10,648 nucleotides of DNA from Lachnospiraceae bacterium (GTDB lineage: Bacteria > Bacillota > Clostridia > Lachnospirales > Lachnospiraceae). Location of the stretch: contig JAFSBP010000426.1 of assembly GCA_017437205.1 (NCBI GenBank), forward strand, positions 1-10,648. Direction: 5' to 3'. The notes under the pieces are model-generated. The model was not told the origin of the DNA. It ran no database searches and worked only from the letters and a program-made list of their open reading frames with translations. The translations under genes and the position numbers were made by a program. Shown here in pieces: positions 1 through 6,347 of this stretch (position 1 is its first letter; each line of letters begins with the position of its first letter).

Positions 1-642
1 CGCTTTGCTGATCTTCGTGCTGTCCGACAACGGCAGATAGCAGGTCGCTGACACTACTCTGTTTCCACGGATAATCACCGCCCCGTCATGCAGCGGCGTA
101 TTGTGCTCAAAAATATTCAGCAGCAGCTGACTGGATACCATACCGTCAATGGAAATACCTGTCTCAATATACTCTGTCAACGGAATCTCTCTCTCCAAAA
201 CGATCAACGCTCCGGTATAGGTTCTGCTCATAGAAAACGCTGCCTCGACAATTCCATCGATCACCTGCTCATTCATCTTATCCTGGCGGTTCTTTGCACT
301 TCCCGTCTGGATCAAATGCGCAAACACATTATTTTGCCCCAGCTGCTCCAGCGCACGGCGAAGCTCCGGCTGAAAAATGATTACCAGCGCAAGAATTCCA
401 ATGTCCAGCACCCGTCCGGCAATCCAAAGAATCGTATTCATCTCAAACAGCGCCGCTACGATCATAAAGCCGATCAGCACCAAAAAACCCTTTAGCAGAA
501 CCCACACGCGGGTCTTTTTGATCCAAAGCATGATCTCATACAGAAGAAAGGCGATGATTATCATCTCCAATACATCCGTAATCCGGATATCCGCAAAAGA
601 TACACTTAAATACTTGTCTAAAAACTCCTTGAGTTGAGTCAT
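1..642 (-). CDS. cdaA: Diadenylate cyclase CdaA (DacA family), C-terminus cut by window edge
   Basis: This membrane-bound enzyme condenses two ATP into the second messenger c-di-AMP, which controls potassium/osmolyte balance and cell-wall homeostasis in Firmicutes. The 214 visible residues show the CdaA layout: three hydrophobic segments at about residues 24-41, 48-66 and 71-90, then the DisA_N catalytic domain. The IIFQPELRRALEQLG block (88-102) and the NTPLHDGAVII block (181-191), with the DGA ATP/metal motif at 186-188, are hallmarks of the family. The second catalytic motif (RHR) would lie just beyond the window edge. The ATG at 642 is preceded by a GGGGGGAG ribosome binding site, 14 nt after the stop of the upstream membrane-protein gene, so it is the last visible gene of a three-gene operon. 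In many Firmicutes cdaR and glmM follow; that cannot be checked here. The truncation is a window artefact, not a broken gene. Confidence 0.96.
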   Translation of the reverse strand, partial: MTQLKEFLDKYLSVSFADIRITDVLEMIIIAFLLYEIMLWIKKTRVWVLLKGFLVLIGFMIVAALFEMNTILWIAGRVLDIGILALVIIFQPELRRALEQLGQNNVFAHLIQTGSAKNRQDKMNEQVIDGIVEAAFSMSRTYTGALIVLEREIPLTEYIETGISIDGMVSSQLLLNIFEHNTPLHDGAVIIRGNRVVSATCYLPLSDSTKISKA

Positions 643-656
643 CTGTCTCCCCCCGT

Positions 657-1664
657 TTACCGTTCATCCAACTCCGGTATTTCTCTCGTTATATCTACCG
701 CTGATATCTCCGGAATCGCTGCGGTATTCTCCAGTTCCTTTCGGATATTCAGCTTCTTCACCTGTAGCTCAGGTCGGCTGATTGCCATCTTTGGCACCGC
801 CTTCACATAATAATAATAGTCATCATCCTCAAACTGTACATACTCTGTCTGTAAATAATTAAGCGGAAGCAGTATAAACTGTGCCGCATACGCGAGCAAA
901 ACCGAACCTGCCATTCCCAAAATCAACGATACGACAGAAATACGAATATCCAGGGAAAACACTCCGATCAGCGACACCAAAAGCCCCGCGGCGAGCCCTG
1001 CACCGGGCGCGATCTGTTTTGCATAATCAAGTCTGAGTTTATTGATCACCCTGGTAACTATCAATATCACGCCGAGAGTAATGCACATCAGCCACATCTC
1101 ATCGTGATTCATCAAACCGGACATCAGCTGCGTGAATTTCTGTAACGGATCAAGTGTTCCGGCAGACGTATATGCATTTGCGTTCTTTCCGATATAGGTC
1201 AAAATGTAATAAAACACGGTTCCCGATATCACCGGCATGATTTCAAGCACGGTTCCAGTCATCCCTGCGATCAACACTGCTGCATAAGGTATCTTCAAAA
1301 AATGGCAGACAGGCAGCAACAGCACCAATAGATTCATTTCCGGACGCACCGCATAATTGATACAGAACATGGCAATCATCAATATTCCAACGGTCAGTGT
1401 CACCTCAAGAGACAGTGCGGACAAATTGAACAGTGTAGTCAATGCCACCAGCAAAATATTCATTCCGGTAGGAAGCCAGGCTCCGGCAAAACTAACGGCC
1501 GCCAGAATCAACACATCACTGAACAGTTCAATCCCAACACATTTTCTGATAATCAACAGCGTACTGAACGTTATCAAAAAGCGGCCAAACGGCTTAATCA
1601 CCGCCGAATATCTGCCGTAAACTGCCTGCAAACGTTCTCTAACCAACAACAGTTTTTCTACCAT
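657..1664 (-). CDS. Polytopic membrane protein of unknown function, cdaA operon
   Basis: About 335 residues, and the function is not recognised. The N-terminal 25 residues are basic and probably cytoplasmic. Roughly nine or ten hydrophobic segments follow, up to about residue 270, and then a cytoplasmic tail with an unusual FEDDDYYYYVKAVPK stretch and a Glu/Ile-rich end. It has no ATPase motif or recognisable transporter signature. I place the start at the ATG at 1664, whose first base is the last base of the preceding gene's TGA, with AGGTG seven bases upstream. A GTG at 1667 is an alternative that would add one residue and give a GTGA overlap. Translational coupling to the preceding gene and the 14-nt gap to cdaA suggest the three products are made together. 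Homologous unnamed membrane proteins next to cdaA are, to my recollection, common in Lachnospiraceae. A role in c-di-AMP control or envelope homeostasis is only an inference from position. Confidence 0.85.
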   Translation of the reverse strand: MVEKLLLVRERLQAVYGRYSAVIKPFGRFLITFSTLLIIRKCVGIELFSDVLILAAVSFAGAWLPTGMNILLVALTTLFNLSALSLEVTLTVGILMIAMFCINYAVRPEMNLLVLLLPVCHFLKIPYAAVLIAGMTGTVLEIMPVISGTVFYYILTYIGKNANAYTSAGTLDPLQKFTQLMSGLMNHDEMWLMCITLGVILIVTRVINKLRLDYAKQIAPGAGLAAGLLVSLIGVFSLDIRISVVSLILGMAGSVLLAYAAQFILLPLNYLQTEYVQFEDDDYYYYVKAVPKMAISRPELQVKKLNIRKELENTAAIPEISAVDITREIPELDER

Positions 1665-2104
1665 CACTGCTCACCTTCCTTTCTGTCTAAAGTATCGTCT
1701 CCCACTAAATTCTTCCCCGTCTTTTGATAATAATCATAAAGCTTACGCAACATAACGTAATATTTTTTCACACTGATTCGTGCCTGCTTATATCGCCTGC
1801 GGTATGTTCTCCATGAAATCACCCCTGTAATCACCATCGCGCTTACATAGACTACAAGAACGTTCCTCGCCACCTCGGTTAACTCGTCCATATCATAAAT
1901 CGACAACAGCCACTCCGAATTACACACAGCCCACAAAACCACCATCAGTAGTGTCCCTGCTGTACAGAAGATCCACGACTTTATGACCTTCTGTGAAACA
2001 TAGGCAAAACGGCTGTAGCGGTTCGTCCATAATGCATCTCTTTTTTCAGACTGCCTGTAACATTCAACCTTCGTTATCAGGCGTACTTTATCCTGATTTA
2101 CCAT
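1664..2104 (-). CDS. Small two-helix membrane protein, first gene of cdaA operon
   Basis: This 146-residue protein belongs to no family I recognise. A basic, probably cytoplasmic N-terminus (about 40 residues, with several Lys/Arg and Tyr) precedes two hydrophobic segments at about residues 45-65 and 80-98. A strongly basic C-terminal region follows (RTYRRRYKQ and onward), predicted cytoplasmic, with amphipathic helical character. The start is the ATG at 2104, because a clear GGAGG lies 5 nt upstream of it. An in-frame ATG at 2116 would place that Shine-Dalgarno sequence inside the coding region and has only weak upstream support. It is the promoter-proximal gene, and its TGA overlaps the start of the large membrane protein. 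The coupling suggests the two products form a complex, possibly with CdaA, but that is inference. Confidence 0.8.
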   Translation of the reverse strand: MVNQDKVRLITKVECYRQSEKRDALWTNRYSRFAYVSQKVIKSWIFCTAGTLLMVVLWAVCNSEWLLSIYDMDELTEVARNVLVVYVSAMVITGVISWRTYRRRYKQARISVKKYYVMLRKLYDYYQKTGKNLVGDDTLDRKEGEQ

Positions 2105-2146
2105 CGAATCCTCCATTCAGACAGAATTTTCCTATCATAGTATTTG

Positions 2147-2175
2147 ATTATAACACACTATGCAAAAAATTTCGA
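2147..2175 (-). promoter_or_regulatory. Predicted promoter of the cdaA operon (extended -10)
   Basis: Reading the minus strand, a perfect TATAAT lies at 2152-2147 and is preceded by TG one base upstream (TGTTATAAT), an extended -10 element. The -35 position (about 2170-2175, TCGAAA) is poor, which is usual when the extended -10 is present. Transcription would begin near 2140, giving a leader of about 35 nt before the ATG at 2104. It is the only good promoter seen upstream of the three-gene unit. Confidence 0.65.
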
Positions 2176-2364
2176 GGGCTATTCTGCATCTTTTTTTTAA
2201 ATAAGTGTTACATTTATGTTACATCTTCTCAATATCTTTTCCGTCCATCCATTTATGCGCAATCATCCAATTTAACTATACCATTTTTCTGCAAAAAATC
2301 AAAGCCCTAATTAATTGTATTTTCTTCTAAAATATGCCATATTTATCAGGCAAAATGGTTTAAC
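2176..2364. other. AT-rich intergenic region between degV terminator and cdaA-operon promoter
   Basis: The gene-free interval between the cdaA operon and degV runs from 2105 to 2409. Its ends hold the cdaA-operon promoter and the degV terminator. The middle is strongly AT-rich with homopolymer runs. The only structure I see there is a direct repeat of TGTTACAT at 2206-2213 and 2217-2224 (11-bp period). Open frames crossing the region on the plus strand have no ribosome binding site and no family resemblance. No RNA gene or riboswitch fold was recognised. Confidence 0.5.
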
Positions 2365-2399
2365 AAAAAAGAAGCAGGATCCGTTTCGTTTCCCGCCTC
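2365..2399 (-). terminator. Rho-independent terminator of degV
   Basis: On the minus strand, starting 10 nt past the degV stop, GAGGCGGGA (2399-2391) pairs with TCCTGCTTC (2379-2371) in a 9-bp stem that includes two G-U pairs. The loop has 11 nt and a run of six T (2370-2365) follows. The placement and U-tract make this a convincing intrinsic terminator for degV. Confidence 0.85.
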
Positions 2400-2409
2400 T
2401 CCTAAGCAC

Positions 2410-3258
2410 TTATTTTTCCACGAACAGCACGCCCAGAGTTCCGGGACCACAGTGGCTGGAAATCACTCCGCCCGCTCTCGTCTCAAGTATGTCCTCAAAC
2501 ACTTGCAGTGACTCCAAATACTCATGCACTGCCGCAATGTCCTCTGTCTCGCATCCGGAATGCGTGATGAAAACACGCTCCGGTCTTGCGGCTTTCAATT
2601 GCTCCTCCATGTCTTTCACATAAGAAAGAATAACTCTGTTCATTTTTCCGCGATATTTTTTCTTCGCATCCATCCGCCCATTTTCGACCACGATCTTTGG
2701 ATGAAGCTGTAATACTCCGCCGGCCAGCGCCGCCACACTGCTGCAACGCCCACCACGATGAAGGTAGGTAAGCGTGTCCACCACAAAGCTCGCACGAACC
2801 TTTGGCTTCATCATTTCGATCGCAGTTGAAATCTCGCTGCCACGCTTTCCTCCTCTGGCCATAAGCGCAGCTTCGATCACCAACAACCCGATACCGGTGG
2901 ACAAATTTGCCGAATCAATCACAAAAATGCGATCCTCGCACTCCAGCTCCTGCGCAGCCAGCTTCATCACCTGATAGTTTGATGACATCGCTGCAGAGAC
3001 AGAAAAAATCACAATCTCATCTGCAGCATCAAGATACTGCCTGTAAATATCCATTACCTCCGCAATCGATGCAGCCGCCGTCTTCGGCGTACTGTTATTT
3101 GCATCAGACCACGCATAAAGCTCATCCGGCGCAATATTCACCCCGTCCAAATATTCCGCCTCACCCAAATGAATGTGCAGAGGCAGAATCGCAATATCAT
3201 ATGTTTCCAGCAGCTCCCTCGACAAATCGCAAGTGCTGTCAGAAATAATCTTAACCAT
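2410..3258 (-). CDS. DegV family fatty-acid-binding protein (FakB type)
   Basis: DegV proteins bind a long-chain fatty acid in a deep cavity. In Firmicutes the FakB members present it to the kinase FakA, which makes acyl-phosphate for phospholipid synthesis. The 282 residues match the usual size. Family motifs are visible in order: KIISDSTCDLS at 3-13, STPKTAAAS at 56-64, SAAMSSNYQ at 88-96 (a variant of the usual SSLSGTYQ), DSANLSTGIGLLV at 115-127, LTYLHRGGRCS at 163-173, and the C-terminal SSHCGPGTLGV at 267-277. The start is the ATG at 3258, preceded by AAAGGGA. An in-frame upstream ATG at 3321 is rejected because it lies in the promoter region and lacks a ribosome site. The gene appears monocistronic, with its own promoter and terminator, and is transcribed divergently from the acyltransferase operon. 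No FakA is in the window, so the FakB role is inferred from the family. Confidence 0.93.
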   Translation of the reverse strand: MVKIISDSTCDLSRELLETYDIAILPLHIHLGEAEYLDGVNIAPDELYAWSDANNSTPKTAAASIAEVMDIYRQYLDAADEIVIFSVSAAMSSNYQVMKLAAQELECEDRIFVIDSANLSTGIGLLVIEAALMARGGKRGSEISTAIEMMKPKVRASFVVDTLTYLHRGGRCSSVAALAGGVLQLHPKIVVENGRMDAKKKYRGKMNRVILSYVKDMEEQLKAARPERVFITHSGCETEDIAAVHEYLESLQVFEDILETRAGGVISSHCGPGTLGVLFVEK

Positions 3259-3301
3259 GACTAATCCCTTTCTGTTTTCGTACTTACACTTTGACAGTCT
3301 A

Positions 3302-3331
3302 ATTTTACCACAAGATTCCAAAAAGAATCAA
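3302..3331 (-). promoter_or_regulatory. Predicted degV promoter
   Basis: On the minus strand TTGATT (3331-3326) is followed after 18 bp by TAAAAT (3307-3302). The -10 is preceded by TG one base upstream (TGGTAAAAT), a supporting extended -10. The predicted start is near 3295, leaving a leader of about 37 nt before the degV ATG. The -35 hexamer abuts a perfect 16-bp palindrome. Confidence 0.6.
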
Positions 3332-3347
3332 CTCAACAATTGTTGAG
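3332..3347. promoter_or_regulatory. Perfect 16-bp palindrome, candidate operator between divergent promoters
   Basis: CTCAACAATTGTTGAG is an uninterrupted perfect inverted repeat with dyad symmetry centred between 3339 and 3340. It directly touches the degV -35 hexamer on one side and lies 43 bp upstream of the -35 of the acyltransferase operon on the other. There is no loop or T-tract, so it is not a terminator. A site for a dimeric regulator, which could repress degV and possibly influence the operon, is the natural reading but remains inference. Confidence 0.45.
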
Positions 3348-3390
3348 GTTTGAATATCTACTGCGCTTTTCCCCTCCAATCGCTGTGGCG

Positions 3391-3419
3391 TTGACTTTTT
3401 TCGCTCCGTGCATTATAAT
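3391..3419 (+). promoter_or_regulatory. Near-consensus sigma-A promoter of the acyltransferase operon
   Basis: TTGACT (3391-3396) and TATAAT (3414-3419) are separated by exactly 17 bp, with a T-tract following the -35. The predicted start is near 3426, about 31 nt before the first ATG at 3457, and the leader carries a strong AAAGGAGGGG site. With only one mismatch to consensus, the five-gene unit is expected to be well expressed by the housekeeping sigma factor. Confidence 0.88.
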
Positions 3420-3456
3420 AAATAAAAAATTTCAGTTTCAGAAAGGAGGGGCATCA

Positions 3457-4461
3457 ATGACATTTTTTCTTCGCCACGGCAAACGTGCTGTCGCACTTGT
3501 TTCCATAATCGTTTTGTGTCTGCTCACCGGCTGCGGTACCCATATTGATCCTACCCTTTCGTTAGAAGAACCGGCTTTGGAGTGGCTTCACGCGCAGGGA
3601 AATGCGCAGGTTGGCGACGTGATCGATATTATGAACTCAATCGAGGCAGAGCGCGAAGCTTCCGTGGAAGCCTCCATAGAGGCATCCCGCTCTGAGGAAG
3701 AATCCCGCAGAGAGGAATCCCTGCGTCAGGAGGCCGAGTCAAAAAGCATTGAGGCGTCGGAATATGCCGCATACATTTCTTCCTCCATCGAAGAGTCCTC
3801 CTCTATCGAGGAGTCTCTCTTTATCGACTCCATCCGTGATCATTTTCTGTCCGGCGGCACCGGTACGGGTGTTTTGACTCCGGGCAGGGTATCCATATTG
3901 AAAGAATCGGAACTGCCGAAATTGCGCAGCCTTTTTTCTGATACCATTGTTGTGGGAAATTCTTTGGCTTATTGCATTATCAACAGCGGTCTGTTTACCC
4001 AAAACGAGGTGATCTACCGTTGGGCAGCGCGTGTGGATGAGATCATGGCAGAGACTGTTCAGGCCGCACAGCTCCACCGTGGCAAAGTTCTGTTCGTTCT
4101 CGGCACAAACGATCTGGGTTATTACAAAGGAGACGTCGACGGATTTAAGCGCAATTACATCGCATTAATTAATGCCTTTCGTGAGATCAATCCCGATGCA
4201 CAGATTTTCATTCAAGAAATCATCCCGATCCATGAGGCATATCGCTCGAAATGGTATAACATGTTCCGCGTTCCCGATTATAATGAAGCCCTTCGCGAGA
4301 TGTGCGCGGAAACCGGCTGCACCCTGGTCACTTCATCTATCTATGCGTTGGAAGAACTTCTGATTAATGACGGTCTCGGTGTCCACTATAACCGCGAGTT
4401 TCACATTTACTGGGCACAGGCTATGGCCAATCAGATGAATCTGTGGGAGGATATGCGATGA
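3457..4461 (+). CDS. SGNH-hydrolase-like lipoprotein with Ser/Glu-rich stalk
   Basis: This 334-residue exported protein has three parts. A lipoprotein signal peptide has a basic start, a hydrophobic core at about 11-22 and lipobox LTGC with the lipidated Cys at 26. A low-complexity stalk at about 60-125 is rich in Ser, Glu, Ala and Arg with recurring SIEAS/SIEES units and may form a charged helix. An SGNH-fold domain runs from about 160 to the end. Block I reads VVGNSLAY (Ser169), with Asn replacing the usual Asp of GDS. Block III is LGTNDLGY (216-222, Asn218), and the C-terminal His is His310. The expected Asp two residues before an intervening pair ahead of His is not in place; the nearest is Asp305, five residues upstream. 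It may therefore be an atypical esterase or acyltransferase, or a binding protein. The ATG at 3457 has GGAGGGG five bases upstream and starts the signal peptide; a longer frame from 3340 spans the promoter and is rejected. Confidence 0.85.
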   Translation: MTFFLRHGKRAVALVSIIVLCLLTGCGTHIDPTLSLEEPALEWLHAQGNAQVGDVIDIMNSIEAEREASVEASIEASRSEEESRREESLRQEAESKSIEASEYAAYISSSIEESSSIEESLFIDSIRDHFLSGGTGTGVLTPGRVSILKESELPKLRSLFSDTIVVGNSLAYCIINSGLFTQNEVIYRWAARVDEIMAETVQAAQLHRGKVLFVLGTNDLGYYKGDVDGFKRNYIALINAFREINPDAQIFIQEIIPIHEAYRSKWYNMFRVPDYNEALREMCAETGCTLVTSSIYALEELLINDGLGVHYNREFHIYWAQAMANQMNLWEDMR

Positions 4462-4934
4462 AAAAAGTGTTTGCAGTTGAACTTTTTCTGATTCTTCTCC
4501 TTGTGGGTGTGATGACCGTTTTGCTTTATCAAAAGAATGCCCGGCCTGATGTAACCGAGGCCGACGTCAAAGAGATGGTCACATCTGTTGCGGTTGACAC
4601 TGCCATCACCCCCGGTGGACCTTTACGTCTACGCCGTTCATTTGGCTTGAATTCCGCCGACCATGATCTGGTGGTGTATTATATGCCCACAGATTCACTG
4701 AATGTTGATGAATTTCTGTTAATCCGAACCGATGAGGGACAGATTTCAGACGTACTTGCAGCCATGGAAGCGCGCATTGAATCCCAGTTAAATGCATTTG
4801 AAAATTATGGGGATCACCAAACCGAACTACTAAAAAAAGCTGAGATCCATCAATTCGGAAACTATATCTGTCTAATCATTGCCGAACATCCGGAGGTGTG
4901 GCTTGACGCAGTGAAGACACTGCTGGAGGTGTGA
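4458..4934 (+). CDS. DUF4358-type membrane-anchored protein
   Basis: A 158-residue protein with one N-terminal transmembrane helix (about residues 5-24, no lipobox Cys) and an extracytoplasmic domain. The domain resembles DUF4358: a block near 60-90 with a RSFGL start, VVYYMPTDSLNVDEF and LLIRTDEGQ, then a predicted helix with the ARIESQLNAFENYG pattern, and a closing strand KAEIHQFGNYICLII. That family is unnamed and found mainly in Clostridia, commonly beside MBOAT and SGNH genes as here. No catalytic residues are evident, so an accessory or assembly role is an inference. The ATG overlaps the preceding gene's stop by 4 nt (ATGA), with GGGAGG seven bases upstream. The next gene begins 1 nt after its stop, so all three are probably translationally coupled. 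Confidence 0.82.
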   Translation: MKKVFAVELFLILLLVGVMTVLLYQKNARPDVTEADVKEMVTSVAVDTAITPGGPLRLRRSFGLNSADHDLVVYYMPTDSLNVDEFLLIRTDEGQISDVLAAMEARIESQLNAFENYGDHQTELLKKAEIHQFGNYICLIIAEHPEVWLDAVKTLLEV

Positions 4935-4935
4935 G

Positions 4936-6327
4936 ATGATATTCAGCAGCCTTACTTTTCTCTTAATCTTTTTACCGATTACGTTACTTTTATATTATCT
5001 CGTGCCGGGCATCCGGCTAAAGAATGCCGCCCTTTTACTCTGCAGTTTGATCTTCTATGCGTGGGGCGAACCGCTGTACATTCTTTTGATGCTCTACAGC
5101 ATATTTATGAACTATGTCTGCGGCCTCTTGATGGACAAACACAAAAAAATGCGCAGGCAGGTTCTTATCTTTGGCATCATCATAAATCTGTTTTTGTTAG
5201 GCTTTTTTAAATATGCCGGATTTCTCTCTGAAAGTGTAAGCGGTCTGTTTGGCAGTTTTGGCGTTGCCGTTCCGGCTCGCAATATTGCACTGCCCATCGG
5301 TATTTCCTTCTACACCTTCCAGGCACTGTCCTACTTAATTGACCTTTACCGCGGGAAGTTTCCAGTGCAAAAGAGTTTCGTGCGCTTCGCCCTCTATATT
5401 ACCATGTTCCCGCAGCTCATCGCCGGACCGATCGTCCGCTATGAGAGTATTGCAAAAGAACTGGAGAAGCGAACCATTTCCCCTGCCAAGTTTGGGCAGG
5501 GTGCTCTCCTTCTCATCGAGGGACTGGCGATGAAGGTGCTTTTAGCCAACCAAATCGGAACGATGGCAGACGAACTTCGCGCAATGTCCACTTCCCTTTC
5601 CACCGTATCGGCGTGGCTCGGTGCTCTCGCGTACTTTTTTCAGATATATTTTGATTTTGCCGGATACTCCACAATGGCGATCGGCCTGGGACTGATGCTG
5701 GGATTTACTTTTACCAAAAACTTTGATCATCCCTATATGTCCACCAGCGTGACCGAATTTTGGCGTCGCTGGCATATTTCTCTCGGAACGTGGTTTCGCG
5801 AATATGTCTACATTCCGCTGGGCGGAAACCGCGTAGGCACACTCAAACACATCCGCAATATTCTTGTTGTCTGGATCCTAACCGGTCTCTGGCACGGAGC
5901 CGCCTGGAATTTTGTTCTGTGGGGTCTCTATTACGGAATACTGCTTCTGCTTGAAAAGTTCGTCCTTCTGCGCTTACGACTTCCGAAAGTGATCGGCTGG
6001 ATCTACACTACCATTTTGGTGTTGGTGGGCTGGGTGATTTTTTCCGGTGAAACACTCATCCAAAGCATGGCTATCCTCTCTGCCATGTTCGGAAACGGAA
6101 CCGGCTTCTTCGACAAGACAGCCCTTTATTATCTGTCCACCGGAGGAATCATTCTTTTCCTCTGTGCAATCAGCTCAACACCGATCCTCGGAAAACTGCG
6201 GGGGAAACTGCTTCGCACCACGGCCGGACGGACGCTATTGACCCTCGTTTACGTTGGTCTATTGGCGCTTGCAATCATGTTTCTGGCTGTACAAAACTAT
6301 AATCCGTTCCTGTATTTTAGGTTTTAA
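4936..6327 (+). CDS. MBOAT family O-acyltransferase (AlgI/PatA/DltB-like)
   Basis: This 463-residue polytopic protein has about ten or more hydrophobic segments and the size usual for AlgI, PatA and DltB. Proteins of this family carry an acyl group, usually acetyl, from the cytoplasm to the outside of the membrane for transfer to a surface polymer. Diagnostic blocks are LPIGISFYTFQALSY (119-133), FPQLIAGPIVRY (158-169), QIYFDFAGYSTMAIGLG (236-252), FWRRWHISLGTWFREYVYIPLGG (starting at 275, His280) and the MBOAT core TGLWHGAAWNFVLWG (316-330), whose His320 is the expected catalytic residue. The C-terminus NPFLYFRF is also typical. The ATG at 4936 follows the DUF4358 stop by 1 nt, with GGAGGT five bases upstream. 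With DHHW and SGNH partners alongside, it is the presumed acyl pump of the operon. The substrate cannot be read from sequence; D-alanine (DltB) is less likely because no dltA/dltC genes are present. Confidence 0.95.
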   Translation: MIFSSLTFLLIFLPITLLLYYLVPGIRLKNAALLLCSLIFYAWGEPLYILLMLYSIFMNYVCGLLMDKHKKMRRQVLIFGIIINLFLLGFFKYAGFLSESVSGLFGSFGVAVPARNIALPIGISFYTFQALSYLIDLYRGKFPVQKSFVRFALYITMFPQLIAGPIVRYESIAKELEKRTISPAKFGQGALLLIEGLAMKVLLANQIGTMADELRAMSTSLSTVSAWLGALAYFFQIYFDFAGYSTMAIGLGLMLGFTFTKNFDHPYMSTSVTEFWRRWHISLGTWFREYVYIPLGGNRVGTLKHIRNILVVWILTGLWHGAAWNFVLWGLYYGILLLLEKFVLLRLRLPKVIGWIYTTILVLVGWVIFSGETLIQSMAILSAMFGNGTGFFDKTALYYLSTGGIILFLCAISSTPILGKLRGKLLRTTAGRTLLTLVYVGLLALAIMFLAVQNYNPFLYFRF

Positions 6328-6347
6328 AAAGAAAGGTAATTTATCTC

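Noticed and set aside
88..637. Plus-strand frames over the first 640 bases
   Set aside because: The opposite strand encodes an unmistakable CdaA with DGA motif and flanking blocks; the plus frames are its shadows.
2175..2308. AGGGCT (2175-2180) and AGCCCT (2303-2308) as arms of an intergenic RNA structure
   Set aside because: Only six bases pair across more than 120 nt, and surrounding sequence does not extend the pairing; expected by chance.
1993..2623. Plus-strand frames of about 100 residues across the 2105-2409 intergenic region
   Set aside because: They overlap supported minus-strand genes, the degV terminator and the cdaA-operon promoter, and lack ribosome sites and coherent domains.
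3340..3456. N-terminal extension of the first SGNH lipoprotein by 39 residues
   Set aside because: It runs through the near-consensus promoter and its transcription start. The real ATG at 3457 has a strong ribosome site and opens directly into a lipoprotein signal peptide.
4936..6327. Assignment of the MBOAT gene as dltB
   Set aside because: No dltA, dltC or dltD-like genes are present; the DHHW and SGNH partners fit an AlgI/PatA-type O-acylation system better.
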